From: Streptomyces qinzhouensis
Lineage (GTDB): Bacteria; Actinomycetota; Actinomycetes; Streptomycetales; Streptomycetaceae
Reading direction: 5' to 3'
DNA: 64,000 bases
Assembly: GCF_007856155.1 (NCBI RefSeq)
Contig: NZ_CP042266.1
Span: 1,116,001-1,180,000, forward strand
Every line of letters starts with the position of its first letter. The stretch's first letter is position 1. The translations under genes were made by a program, and so were the position numbers. Shown here piece after piece: positions 17,181 to 27,100 of this stretch. The notes below the pieces were generated by a model. It searched no databases and was not told where the DNA came from. It saw nothing but the letters and a program-made list of their open reading frames with translations.

Positions 17181-17368
17181 GGTTCCTCTCCTGTCGTGGT
17201 CAACAGCGGCGGGTGTCCGACCTCGGGGGACGAGTACTGCACCCGCCGCTTGACCTCAACATTAGGTTTCCGGCGGGGGCCGAACGTCATGCCCGCGTAC
17301 CGATTACCGGGCCTCCGAGAGGATGAGCCGAGGACCTTTGGTGTACTCCCCAGGGTGGAGAAGCCGAC

Positions 17369-17611
17369 TCAGGTCTGAGGGGTTTCCCTGAGGGGACGCT
17401 CCGAGGCGTCGTCCCGGGGAACGGGCTGCTCCACCAGCGCGAGCACTCTGTTGGCCATGAAACGAGCCGTCCGCACCACGGCCCCGGTACGGGTGACTTC
17501 GCTCACTTCGACCACCCCTCTGCGGACCGCGGTCTCCACTCGGCGGCCTGCCCGGCTTGCCACGACTTCGTACGTCCGCGTGCTGTCGCCCGCGTCGACC
17601 ACGATCTCCAC
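17369..17611 (-). CDS. Hypothetical small protein
   Basis: 80 residues starting at the GTG at 17611, 7 nt after AAAGG. The frame stays open upstream, but this start fits the ribosome binding site and coding character best. The sequence (MEIVVDAGDSTRTYEVVASRAGRRVETAVRRGVVEVSEV) predicts alternating beta strands; there is no signal peptide or membrane helix. I do not recognise the family. Divergent from the kinase gene, sharing the 17612-17926 region. Confidence 0.7.
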   Translation of the reverse strand: MEIVVDAGDSTRTYEVVASRAGRRVETAVRRGVVEVSEVTRTGAVVRTARFMANRVLALVEQPVPRDDASERPLRETPQT

Positions 17612-17926
17612 GCGATCACCTTTCACTGATCCAATCCCCCTCCGGTGATGGTCGGTTGAGATTGCGCGCGGGTCACGGGAACCGGATTCCGCGCTCCCTG
17701 ACCTCTGGTCAATTCTCCCATCCGGCACTGACAATCGTTCGTCGCGAGAGGGCGCGGCCTATGAGCGCACCGAGGCGGCGGTACGTAAGCTGTGCCACGT
17801 CGAAACGGACGATCGGACACCGCCGGTCGGGGCCGTCCGGGAACGGGCCGGCCGGAACAAGCGGGTGGGGCTTCCCACCGAGAGACACGGGGTGGGGCCT
17901 CCCCCACCGTAGGCAGGGGACGGACG

Positions 17927-19147
17927 ATGGCGATGATGCGGCTCCGGCGCGAGGACCCGCGTGTCATCGGCTCGTTCCGTATTCACCGGCGGCTCGGCGC
18001 GGGCGGGATGGGCGTCGTCTATCTGGGCTCGGACCGGCGCGGCCAGCGGGTGGCGCTGAAGGTGATCCGGCCCGATCTGGCGGAGGACCAGGAGTTCCGC
18101 TCCCGGTTCGCCCGGGAGGTGTCGGCGGCCCGCCGGATCCGGGGCGGCTGTACGGCCCGGCTGGTGGCGGCGGATCTGGAGGCCGACCGGCCGTGGTTCG
18201 CCACCCAGTACGTGCCGGGGCCCTCGCTGCACGACAAGGTGAACGAGGACGGGGTGCTCCCGGCCGCCGAGGTGGCCGCGATCGGGGCGGCGCTCTCCGA
18301 GGGGCTGGTCGCCGTCCACGAGGCCGGGGTCGTACACCGCGATCTGAAGCCGTCGAACATCCTGCTCTCGCCCAAGGGCCCCCGCATCATCGACTTCGGC
18401 ATCGCCTGGGCCACCGGCGCCTCCACCCTCACCCATGTCGGTACGGCCGTGGGCTCACCCGGCTTCCTCGCCCCGGAGCAGGTCCGGGGCGTCGCCGTGA
18501 CCGCGGCGACCGACGTCTTCGCGCTCGGCGCCACCCTCGCCTACGCGGCGACCGCCGACTCCCCCTTCGGCCACGGGGGTTCGGAGGTGATGCTGTACCG
18601 GGTGGTACACGAGGAGCCGCATCTGCACGGGGTGCCGGACGCGCTGGCCCCGCTGCTGCGGGCCTGTCTGGCGAAGGATCCGCTGGAGCGCCCCAGCACC
18701 CTCCAGCTCTCCATGCGGCTGAAGGAGATCGCCGCCCGGGAGGCCCAGGGGCCGGTGGACAGCCGCCCGCCGGTGCCCCGGGAGCGGATCGACACGCTCC
18801 GTACGGGGCAGCCGTCGCGCCATCCGCAGCGCACGGAGAAGCTGGATCGTACGGAGCGTCTTGAGCGCCCCGACCGTCCCGAACGGGATCCGCGCGACCG
18901 CCGTACCGGCGGGGGCGGCGGGCCCCGTCCCCAGCCGCCGCGCACCGGCGGCGCCGCGCGCCCCGGGCCGTCCCGCGGCGGCGCCCCTTCCCGCACCCAG
19001 GGCCGTCCGACCGGACGGCAGGGGGTACGCACCACGTCCACGGGCCGCCGCCCGGCCAATCCGCGGCTGCTGCGCCAGCGCATCGTGGTCTTCTTCGTGG
19101 TGACGCTGATCGTGGCGCTGGGCATCGCGGCGGCCCAGCAGCTCTAG
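17927..19147 (+). CDS. Serine/threonine protein kinase with C-terminal membrane anchor
   Basis: A 406-residue Hanks-type kinase. Glycine loop RLGAGGMGVVYLG near residues 23-35, ATP lysine at about 45 (ALKVI), catalytic loop HRDLKPSNI with His137 and Asp139, DFG near 156, and APEQV in the activation segment. After the kinase domain (to about 270) comes a basic Arg/Pro/Gly-rich linker of about 110 residues with charged repeats (DRTERLERPDRPERDPRDRR), then one membrane helix at about 385-403 and only three residues outside. It thus has no PASTA or other extracellular sensor. Start ATG 17927 lies 7-8 nt after AGGGGA. Two short GC hairpins lie just upstream in 17864-17910. Confidence 0.92.
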   Translation: MAMMRLRREDPRVIGSFRIHRRLGAGGMGVVYLGSDRRGQRVALKVIRPDLAEDQEFRSRFAREVSAARRIRGGCTARLVAADLEADRPWFATQYVPGPSLHDKVNEDGVLPAAEVAAIGAALSEGLVAVHEAGVVHRDLKPSNILLSPKGPRIIDFGIAWATGASTLTHVGTAVGSPGFLAPEQVRGVAVTAATDVFALGATLAYAATADSPFGHGGSEVMLYRVVHEEPHLHGVPDALAPLLRACLAKDPLERPSTLQLSMRLKEIAAREAQGPVDSRPPVPRERIDTLRTGQPSRHPQRTEKLDRTERLERPDRPERDPRDRRTGGGGGPRPQPPRTGGAARPGPSRGGAPSRTQGRPTGRQGVRTTSTGRRPANPRLLRQRIVVFFVVTLIVALGIAAAQQL

Positions 19148-19224
19148 CCGTACAGACCCCTGCCGGTTCTCCCGGCGGTTCCGGCTGCCCGCGGCCCGGC
19201 CCGGCGCGGTGGCGGCATGCAAAA

Positions 19225-19248
19225 GGCGAGGAGTACCCGCTCCTCGCC
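19225..19248. terminator. Bidirectional-type hairpin terminator after the kinase gene
   Basis: 9-bp stem ggcgaggag/ctcctcgcc with loop tacccg, preceded by AAAA and followed shortly by a T-run; one of the few classical intrinsic terminators in the window. Confidence 0.85.
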
Positions 19249-19270
19249 ACTTTTAACTTATAGCGCACAG

Positions 19271-19292
19271 GGGGGCTTGCGGCAAGGCCCCC
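19271..19292 (+). promoter_or_regulatory. Rifamycin-associated element (RAE) upstream of helR
   Basis: Near-perfect inverted repeat containing GGGGCTTGCGGCAAGGCCCC. As I recall, this matches the RAE, a roughly 19-bp element found before rifamycin-inactivating genes and helR in actinomycetes and required for rifamycin-induced expression. It lies about 120-140 nt before the helR start. Confidence 0.85.
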
Positions 19293-19409
19293 GTCGTACC
19301 GCAGAATCACTATCTCAGGCCGGAACCTGCGTAAACGGGAGATTCACGAAGTATGTGCGCTGTTGTCGATCCGCCAGTCGCGGACCATCCGACTGCACCG
19401 GAGCGACCC

Positions 19410-21587
19410 ATGATCGGAGCCGATGTCATGACCCCCCTGGTCCCCCCGGCCACCAGCCCCTTCGAGCTGTCCGGCCCGCTCGCGGCCAAGGCCGACCCGG
19501 CGCTGATCGCCGATGACGAGCAGCACTTCGCGGCGGTCGCCCGGAGCCTGGAGGAGGCGGTCGCCGAGCTGTCCGGGCGGCTCGCCGCCGAGCTCCGGTC
19601 GCCCGGCGGCGCCGGCCGGGAGGCCATGGACCGGGACACGAGGATTCACCAGCTGACGGGCCGGCTGCGGGCCCTGCGCCGCTTCGGTCTCGACCTCTGT
19701 CTCGGACGTATCGTCCACGCGGACGGCAGCGAGCCCGTGTACATCGGACGGCTCGGCCTCACCGACGCCTCCGGGCGGCGGCTGCTGGTCGACTGGCGCT
19801 CCCCCGCCGCCGAACCGTTCTTCGGGGCGACCCATGCCGATCCGATGGGTCTGGTGAGCCGCCGCCGATACCGCTGGACCGGCGGCCGGATCGGCGACTA
19901 CTGGGACGAGGTGTTCACCCCCGACGGGCTGGAGGGGCACGCCGCCCTCGATGACCAGTCCGCGTTCATCGCCGGTCTCGGCGGTGCCAGGTCGGCCCGG
20001 ATGCGCGATGTCCTCGGCACCATCCAGGCCGACCAGGACGCCGTCATCCGGGCGGGGTCCCGCGGCGCCCTGGTCGTCGACGGCGGCCCGGGAACGGGGA
20101 AGACCGTCGTCGCGCTGCACCGCTCCGCCTATCTCCTCTACTCCGATCCCCGTCTCGGACACCGCCGGGGCGGCGTGCTGTTCGTCGGCCCGCACCAGCC
20201 CTATCTGAACTATGTCGCCGATGTCCTGCCCGGCCTCGGCGAGGAGGGTGTGCAGATCTGCACCCTGCGGGACCTCGTCGCCGAGGGCGCCGGGGCGGTG
20301 CCCGAGACCGATCCGGAGGTCGCCCGGCTCAAATCGTCCGCGGATCTGGTGCGGGCGATCGAGAGGGCGGTCCGGTTCTACGAGGAGCCGCCCACCGACG
20401 AGCTGATCGTCCCCACCGACTGGGGGGACATCCGGCTGACCGCCGACGACTGGGCCGAGGCGTTCGCGGCACCGGGGCCCGGCGCACCGCACAACGAGGC
20501 ACGCGCACTGGTCCGGGCGGAACTCTTCACGATCCTGCTGGACAAACTCGGCAATGAGGATGTGCCGCCCGAGCGTTTCCGGGCGGCCCTGCGGCACGAC
20601 AGAAAGCTGAACGAGGCACTGAACCGCGCCTGGCCGCTGCTGGAGGCCGGTGACCTGGTCGAGGACCTCTGGTCCGTACCCGCCTATCTGCGGCTGTGCG
20701 CCCCCTGGCTCGGCCCGGACGATGTCCAGCGGCTCCTGCGGACCGACGCCCGGGCCTGGACGGTGTCCGATCTGCCGCTCCTGGACGCGGCACGGCAGCG
20801 GCTCGGCGATCCGAAGTCGGCGGCACGGAGCATGCGCCGCGAGGCCGCCGTCGCCGCCGAACGCGAGCGGACGACCGCCGTCATCAACAGTGTGGTCGCC
20901 TCCGACGACGACGGTGAAGGCGCGGTGACGATGCTGCTGGGGCAGGATCTCCAGGACCGGCTGGTCGACGGTTCCGTACCGTCCGGCGCGGTCCGGGACC
21001 GGCTGGCCGGGCCCTTCGCGCACATCGTCGTGGACGAGGCCCAGGAGCTGACCGACGCGGAGTGGCAGATGCTGCTGCTGCGCTGCCCGTCCCGGAGCTT
21101 CACGATCGTCGGGGACCGTGCCCAGGCCCGGCACGGGTTCACGGAATCGTGGGAGGAGCGGCTCCGCCGGATCGGGCTCAACCGGATCGAAGTGGCCGCG
21201 CTCACCATCAACTACCGGACTCCGGCCGAGGTCATGGCGGAGGCCGAGCAGGTCATCCGGGCCGCGCTGCCGGACGCCAATGTGCCGGTCTCGGTCCGCA
21301 GCGGTGAGGTCCCCGTAGGCCATGGCTCCGTCGCCCAGCGGGACACGGTCATCGGCGACTGGCTCGCCGCGCACACCGAGGGGACGGCCTGTGTCATCGG
21401 CGATCCCTCGTTCCGGGAGACGCCGCGCGTCCGGTCGCTGACCCCGGAACTGGCGAAGGGGCTGGAGTTCGACCTGGTCGTTCTCGTCGACCCGGACGCG
21501 TTCGGGGACGGTATCGAGGGCGCGGTCGACCGCTATGTCGCGATGACCCGGGCGACCCGGCAGCTCACCGTCCTCACCCGCGACTGA
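19410..21587 (+). CDS. helR: RNA polymerase recycling motor ATPase HelR
   Basis: A 725-residue UvrD-like ATPase of the HelD/HelR group, which binds RNA polymerase, frees stalled complexes and, for HelR, displaces bound rifamycin. An N-terminal coiled coil (about residues 20-90, DEQHFAAVARSLEEAVAELSGRLAAEL) fits the antiparallel arm that enters the secondary channel. Walker A is GGPGTGKT near residue 226; Walker B is HIVVDEAQEL near 540; TINYRTPAE and AMTRATRQLTVLTRD are SF1 helicase motifs near the end. Identification as HelR rests on this architecture plus the RAE upstream. Start: ATG 19410 has GGAG at 6 nt; ATG 19428 also has GGAG at 8 nt and ATG 19353 is possible. Confidence 0.9.
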   Translation: MIGADVMTPLVPPATSPFELSGPLAAKADPALIADDEQHFAAVARSLEEAVAELSGRLAAELRSPGGAGREAMDRDTRIHQLTGRLRALRRFGLDLCLGRIVHADGSEPVYIGRLGLTDASGRRLLVDWRSPAAEPFFGATHADPMGLVSRRRYRWTGGRIGDYWDEVFTPDGLEGHAALDDQSAFIAGLGGARSARMRDVLGTIQADQDAVIRAGSRGALVVDGGPGTGKTVVALHRSAYLLYSDPRLGHRRGGVLFVGPHQPYLNYVADVLPGLGEEGVQICTLRDLVAEGAGAVPETDPEVARLKSSADLVRAIERAVRFYEEPPTDELIVPTDWGDIRLTADDWAEAFAAPGPGAPHNEARALVRAELFTILLDKLGNEDVPPERFRAALRHDRKLNEALNRAWPLLEAGDLVEDLWSVPAYLRLCAPWLGPDDVQRLLRTDARAWTVSDLPLLDAARQRLGDPKSAARSMRREAAVAAERERTTAVINSVVASDDDGEGAVTMLLGQDLQDRLVDGSVPSGAVRDRLAGPFAHIVVDEAQELTDAEWQMLLLRCPSRSFTIVGDRAQARHGFTESWEERLRRIGLNRIEVAALTINYRTPAEVMAEAEQVIRAALPDANVPVSVRSGEVPVGHGSVAQRDTVIGDWLAAHTEGTACVIGDPSFRETPRVRSLTPELAKGLEFDLVVLVDPDAFGDGIEGAVDRYVAMTRATRQLTVLTRD

Positions 21588-21640
21588 CAGCGGACCGGGC
21601 TGCGGGCCGGGCTACGGGGATGCCCGCCGCCCGGTCGCCG

Positions 21641-21670
21641 GTGCGGGTTGGTGCGGGTTGGTGCGGGTCA
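21641..21670. repeat. Three tandem 10-bp repeats over the trmH stop codon
   Basis: gtgcgggttg twice, then gtgcgggtca, whose tca is the complement of the TrmH stop codon. Part of a pattern seen at several gene ends here. Confidence 0.85.
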
Positions 21671-22486
21671 GAGACCGGGGCGGCCCGTCGCGACGGCGTA
21701 GAAGGCGACGGCCGCCGCCGCTCCGACATTGAGCGAGTCCACGCCGTGGGCCATCGGGATCCGTACCCATTCGTCCGCGGCGACCAGCGCCGGGGTGGAA
21801 AGACCGTCGCCCTCGGCGCCCAGCATCAGCGCCACCCGGTCGATCCGGTGCGGGGCGGCCTCGTCGATGGCGGTGGCCTTCTCGTCGGGGGTGAGGGCGA
21901 GCAGGGTGAACCCCGCCTCCCGTACCGTCTCCAGACCTCGGGGCCAGGTGTCGAGACGGGCGTACGGCACGGAGAACACCGCGCCCATGGAGACCTTCAC
22001 GGACCGGCGGTACAGCGGGTCCGCGCAGTCCGGGGAGAGCAGCACGGCGTCCATGCCCAGGGCCGCCGCGCTCCGGAAGATCGCGCCGATGTTGGTGTGA
22101 TCGTTCACCGACTCCATGACGACGACCTTGCGGGCACCGGCGAGCAGCTCGGCGGCCGGGGGCAGCGGCTTGCGCTGCATCGAGGCGAGGGCGCCGCGGT
22201 GGACGTGGTAGCCGGTGACCCGCTCGGCGAGCTCGGGGCTGACCGCGTACACGGGCGCGGGGATCTCGTCGATGACATCCCTCATGACGTCGACCCACTT
22301 GGCCGACAGCAGCATCGACCGCATCGCGTAACCGGCGTCCCTCGCCCGCCGGATGACCTTCTCGCCCTCGGCGATGAACAGACCCTCGGCGGGTTCGCGG
22401 CGGCGGCGGAGCTCGACGTCCGTGAGTCCGGTGTAGTCGCTCAGGCGGGGGTCGTCGGGGTCTTCGACAGTGATGAGATCAGCCAC
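21668..22486 (-). CDS. TrmH/SpoU family RNA 2'-O-methyltransferase
   Basis: A 272-residue SPOUT methyltransferase that adds a methyl group from SAM to a ribose in tRNA or rRNA. The N-terminal part (to about 105) is the substrate-binding domain (LFIAEGEKVIRRARDAGY). The catalytic domain has the three motifs VVMESVNDHTNIGAIFRSAAALGMD (motif 1, Asn and Arg), LMLGAEGDGLS (motif 2) and IPMAHGVDSLNVGAAAAVAFY (motif 3), which make the trefoil knot. The RNA target cannot be told from sequence. Convergent with helR. Confidence 0.9.
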   Translation of the reverse strand: MADLITVEDPDDPRLSDYTGLTDVELRRRREPAEGLFIAEGEKVIRRARDAGYAMRSMLLSAKWVDVMRDVIDEIPAPVYAVSPELAERVTGYHVHRGALASMQRKPLPPAAELLAGARKVVVMESVNDHTNIGAIFRSAAALGMDAVLLSPDCADPLYRRSVKVSMGAVFSVPYARLDTWPRGLETVREAGFTLLALTPDEKATAIDEAAPHRIDRVALMLGAEGDGLSTPALVAADEWVRIPMAHGVDSLNVGAAAAVAFYAVATGRPGL

Positions 22487-22539
22487 AGGGTGATACTGCC
22501 TTCTCCAGGGAGGGGTGCCAACGCCTGGACAGGGGTCGG

Positions 22540-23811
22540 TTACTGAAGGTTAACCGCCGGGTCGGCGGCCGGACGGCCGGCGACGGCGACGACCTCGCCG
22601 ACGACGATCACGGCGGGCGGCCGGACGTCCTCGGCGGCGACCGTCTCGGCGACGGTCGCCAGGGTGGCATCGACGCGGCGCTGGGCCGCGGTGGTGCCCT
22701 CCTGGACGAGGGCGACGGGCGTGGTGCCGTCCCGGCCGTGGTCCATGAGAGCCCGGGCGATCGCGCCGATCTTGTCGACGCCCATCAGGATCACCAGGGT
22801 GCCGCGGAGCCGGGCGAGGGCCGCCCAGTCGACCAGGGACCGCTCGTCGTCGGGGGCGACATGCCCGCTGACCACGGTGAACTCATGGGCGACACCACGA
22901 TGGGTGACCGGGATACCGGCCGCGCCGGGGACGCTGATGGAGCTGGAGATGCCGGGGACGACCGTGCAGGGGATGCCCGCGGCGGCCAGCGCCTCGGCCT
23001 CCTCCATGCCCCGGCCGAAGACGAAGGGGTCGCCGCCCTTGAGGCGTACCACCGCCTTGCCCGCCTTGGCATGTTCGATCAGGGCCTGGTTGATGGCCTC
23101 CTGGGCCATGAACCGGCCGTACGGGATCTTCGCCGCGTCGATCACCTCGACATGCGGCGGCAGTTCGTCGAGGAGGTCACGCGGGCCGAGCCGGTCGGCG
23201 ATGACGACGTCCGCCTCGGCGAGCAGCCGGCGGCCCTTCACGGTGATCAGATCGGGGTCGCCGGGGCCACCGCCGACGAGGGCGACGCCCGGGGCTCTCG
23301 TACGGTGCTGCCGGGCGGTGATGGTGCCGTCCCGGAGCCCTTCGACGACGGCGTCGCGGACGGCCGCGGAGCGGCGGGGGTCCCGGCCGTGGACATCGGT
23401 GCTCAGCACGGCGACCGTCACGCCCGCGGAGCGGCCGGTCGCCGGGGTCAGCGCGGTGGCGGCGTCGGCGTCGTCGGAGCGTACGCACCAGACGCGCAAC
23501 CGCTCGGCTTCGGCGGATGCGCGGTCGTTGGCCTCGCTGTCGGACGAGGCCACGACGACGTACCAGGCGCCTTCGAGGTCGCCTTCCTCGTACCGCCGCC
23601 GCTCCCAGCGCAGTTCCCCGGCGGTGACCATGGCCTCGACGGACGGGGTCGCGGAGGGGGAGACAAGGGTGATGTCGGCGCCGGCGGTGATCAGCCAGGG
23701 CAGCCGTCGCTGGGCGACCTGGCCGCCGCCGAGCACCACGACGCGGCGGCCGGTGAGCCGCAGGCCCACGGGGTAGGCGGGGTGCGGATGCGCGGGCGGC
23801 TGCTCGGACAT
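22540..23811 (-). CDS. cobA: Siroheme/cobalamin synthase: uroporphyrinogen-III C-methyltransferase with precorrin-2 dehydrogenase domain
   Basis: A 423-residue CysG-like protein. Residues about 15-165 form an NAD-binding precorrin-2 dehydrogenase-type domain (VVVLGGGQVAQRRLPWL and SSDSEANDRASAEAERL). Residues about 165-420 are the SAM-dependent methyltransferase (VALVGGGPGDPDLIT, VVIADRLG, VVRLKGGDPFVFGRGMEEAEAL, VVPGISSSISVPGAAGIPVTHR), which methylates uroporphyrinogen III at C2 and C7 to give precorrin-2, branch point to siroheme and B12. The start ATG 23811 lies 10 nt after GAGGGAG. The gene lies downstream of bluB-cobT with about 295 nt between, containing a hairpin, so it may have its own promoter. 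Confidence 0.92.
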   Translation of the reverse strand: MSEQPPAHPHPAYPVGLRLTGRRVVVLGGGQVAQRRLPWLITAGADITLVSPSATPSVEAMVTAGELRWERRRYEEGDLEGAWYVVVASSDSEANDRASAEAERLRVWCVRSDDADAATALTPATGRSAGVTVAVLSTDVHGRDPRRSAAVRDAVVEGLRDGTITARQHRTRAPGVALVGGGPGDPDLITVKGRRLLAEADVVIADRLGPRDLLDELPPHVEVIDAAKIPYGRFMAQEAINQALIEHAKAGKAVVRLKGGDPFVFGRGMEEAEALAAAGIPCTVVPGISSSISVPGAAGIPVTHRGVAHEFTVVSGHVAPDDERSLVDWAALARLRGTLVILMGVDKIGAIARALMDHGRDGTTPVALVQEGTTAAQRRVDATLATVAETVAAEDVRPPAVIVVGEVVAVAGRPAADPAVNLQ

Positions 23812-24066
23812 GTGGGTACGACTCCCTCGGGCACGGCGGTTGACGGGGCGGGCGGGGGATCCGGACCGCATCGGCACCGAGGGGGCGCCGGCGGGACGGT
23901 GTCCGGCCCACTGTACGGTGCGGCGATTCCCCGGCGGAATGCCGAGGGGGATACATCACAGCAGGTCACGGGGGCGGCCGCGGGCCGGATTCGGCGCGAG
24001 GCGGGCCGCCCGGGAGGGGGTCCGGAGCCGGGGCGCTCCCCGGCTCCGGGCGCGGGCGCGGGCCCG

Positions 24067-24091
24067 TCCGGGCGCGGGAGCCGCGCCCGGA
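24067..24091 (-). terminator. Hairpin after the bluB-cobT stop codon
   Basis: 11-bp perfect stem (24067-24077 with 24081-24091), loop gag, about 15 nt after the stop, with further GC pairing outside. No T-run. Confidence 0.6.
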
Positions 24092-24105
24092 GGAGCCCGG
24101 GCCCG

Positions 24106-27100
24106 CTACTTCTCGGTGACCCCGGCCGAGTCGAACGTCGCCACCTCGTGCATGGCCCGGGCCGCGCTCTGGACGACGGGCAGGGCCAGCAGTGCGCCGG
24201 TGCCCTCGCCGAGCCGGAGGTCGAGGTCGATCAGCGGCCGCAGACCGAGCTTGTTGAGGGCCGCGACATGGCCGGGCTCCGCACTGCGGTGGCCGGCGAT
24301 GCAGGCGGCGAGGGCCTCGGGGGCGATGGCCCGGGCGACCAGGGCGGCGGCACCCGCGGAGACCCCGTCGAGCACCACGGGGATACGCAGGGACGCACCG
24401 CCCAGGATCAGGCCCACCAGCGCGGCGTGTTCCAGGCCGCCGATCGCGGCGAGGACACCGATCGGGTCCTCCGGGTCGGGCGCGTGCAGTGCGAGTCCGC
24501 GCCGGACGACGTCCACCTTGCGGGCGTGCATCTCGTCGTTGATACCGGTCCCGCGACCGGTGATCTCGGCCGGGTCGGTATCGGTGTAGACGCTGATCAG
24601 CGCGGCGGAGACGGTGGTGTTGGCGATCCCCATCTCACCGGTGAGCAGGGCCTTGTTGCCCGCGGCCACCAGATCGCGGGCAGTCTCGACGCCGACCTCG
24701 ACGGCCGCCAGCACCTCCTCGCGGGTGAGCGCGGGGCCGGTGGTGAAGTCCGCCGTGCCGGGGCGGACCTTGCGGGGCAGCAGTCCGGGCCGGGCGGGGA
24801 GCTCGGTCGCGACGCCGACGTCGATGACGCAGACCTCGGCCCCGACCTGGTTGGCGAAGGCGTTGCAGACCGCTCCCCCGCCGAGGAAGTTGGCGACCAT
24901 CTGGCCGGTGACCTCCTGGGGCCAGGGCGTCACGCCCTGGGCGTGGACACCGTGGTCACCCGCGAAGATCGCGACGGCGGCGGGTTCGGGGATCGGCGGC
25001 GGGCACATCCGGGACAATCCGCTGAGCTGTGCGGAGATGATCTCCAGCATGCCGAGCGCGCCCGCGGGCTTGGTCATCCGCTTCTGCCGCTCCCAGGCCT
25101 CGCCGAGCGCCTTGGCGTCCAGCGGGCGGATCGCGGCGACCGTCTCCTGGAGGAGGTCGTGCGGTTCCTCGCCGGGCAGCGCCCGGCGGCCGTACGTCTC
25201 CTCGTGGACGACCCAGGACAGGGGGCGGCGCTTGGACCAGCCCGCCTGTGCCAGCTCGGGCTCCTCGGGGAACTCGTCGACATAGCCGACGCAGAGGTAG
25301 GCCACGACCTCCAGATGCTCCGGCAGGCCGAGGGCGCGGACCATCTCGCGCTCGTCGAAGAAGCTGACCCAGCCGACGCCGAGGCCCTCGGCGCGGGCGG
25401 CGAGCCAGAGGTTCTCGACGGCGAGCGCGGAGGAGTACGGGGCCATCTGCGGCTGGGTGTGCCGGCCGAGGGTGTGGCGGCCGCCGCGCGTCGGGTCGGC
25501 GGTGACCACGATATTGACCGGGGTGTCGAGGATGGCCTCGATCTTCAGTTCCTTGAACTGTTTGGCCCGGCCCTTGGGAAGGGTCTTGGCGTAGGCGTCG
25601 CGCTGGCGCTCGGCGAGTTCATGCATGGTGGTACGCGTCTCGGCGGAGCGGATGACGACGAAGTCCCAGGGCTGGGAGTGGCCGACGCTGGGCGCGGTGT
25701 GCGCGGCCTCCAGAACCCGCAGCAGCACATCGTGCGGGATGGGGTCGCCGCGGAAGCCGTTGCGGATGTCCCGGCGTTCGCGCATCACCTTGAGGACGGC
25801 TTCGCGCTCGGCGTCGTCGTAGGCGGGCGCGGGCGGGCCCGCGGGCTCGGCGGGGATCCCGGCGCCGGGCTCCGAATCGGCCTCGGCCTCGACGTCGGCT
25901 TCGGCAGCCGGCGCGGTGACCGCTTCGGGGGCCGGTTCACGGTCCGCCGCCGCGGATTCGGGCGAGGGCTCCGGGGCCGCTTCAGCTGGCGGGGCCTCCA
26001 CGGGTGTCTGCTCGGCCACGGACTCGAACTCGGGTACGGACTCGGGTACGGGCTGTGCCTCGGCGGCGGGCACCGGCTCGGGGGCCGGGGACTCGACCGG
26101 GGCGGCCGGCTCCGGTGCGGCTGTCTGCGCAGGGGCCGACTGTGCTTCGGGGACCGGGGTCTCCGACTGCTGCGGGACGGCCGCCGCGACGGGCTCGGGC
26201 TGCTCGGGCGCCTCGGCGGACACCGGCTCCGGCGCGTCCTGCGGAGGTATGGCAGCGGAGCCGGGCACCGCGACGGGCTCGGGCGACTGCTCCTCCGCCG
26301 CGACGGGCACCGCCGCGACGGCCGGGGCGGCACCTTCGGCCGGTGGCCCGGCGGGGACCACGGGCGGCGCGGACTCGACCGCATCCCCGGGCGCAACAAC
26401 CTGCTCAGGAGCCATCACGGGCTCGGGCGCCTCGGCGACATCAGACGTCACGGCCTGCTCCGAAGCCACTGCCGCTTCGGGCGCCGCGGGCTCTTCCGGA
26501 GCCTCCTGGGCCTCCTCGGCGGCACCGGTCGGCTCGGGCGCCACCGCCTGGGCAGGGGCCTCCACCTGCTCGGAAGCCACGGCCGCCACGGGCACGGCAA
26601 CCTGCTCGGAAGCCACCACGGGCTCGGGCGCCTCGGCGACATCGGGCGTCACGGCCTGCTCGGAGGCCACTGCCGGTTCGGGCGTCGCGGGCGCGGCGGG
26701 CTCTTCCGGAGCCGGCCGCGGGACGACCGTTTCTGCTTCAGCGGTGGGAGCGGTCACGGCCACGCCCTGCTGCGGCACGGCGTCCCAGGGCGCCCCGGCC
26801 TGCGGGGGAATCTCGGCGAGCTGCGGCCCGGGCAAAACCGGAATCTCGTCCTCGCCGGGCACGTCCAGATACTCGGGGCCGAGCGTCGGCGGGCCGGAAT
26901 CGGGCTGCGCGGTCAGCGGGTGCGGAGCGACTCCGGCGGGGCCGCGGTCGGCCAGGGAGAGCACCACACCGCCGGTGTTGTCGGGCAGCGGCGGCCCCAT
27001 GTGCAGGGGGCGGCGCGAAGCGGGCGGCGGAGTCGGAGTCGCGGATCCGGCCGCGAACGCGGCCACCGGAACGGGCTGCTCCGCCTGATCGGGTACGGCG

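Noticed and set aside
16239..17378. 379-codon plus-strand open frame over the repeat region
   Set aside because: Its product is a Pro/Arg/Gly-rich translation of the degenerate repeats and runs across a supported small gene on the other strand. No motif or ribosome binding site.
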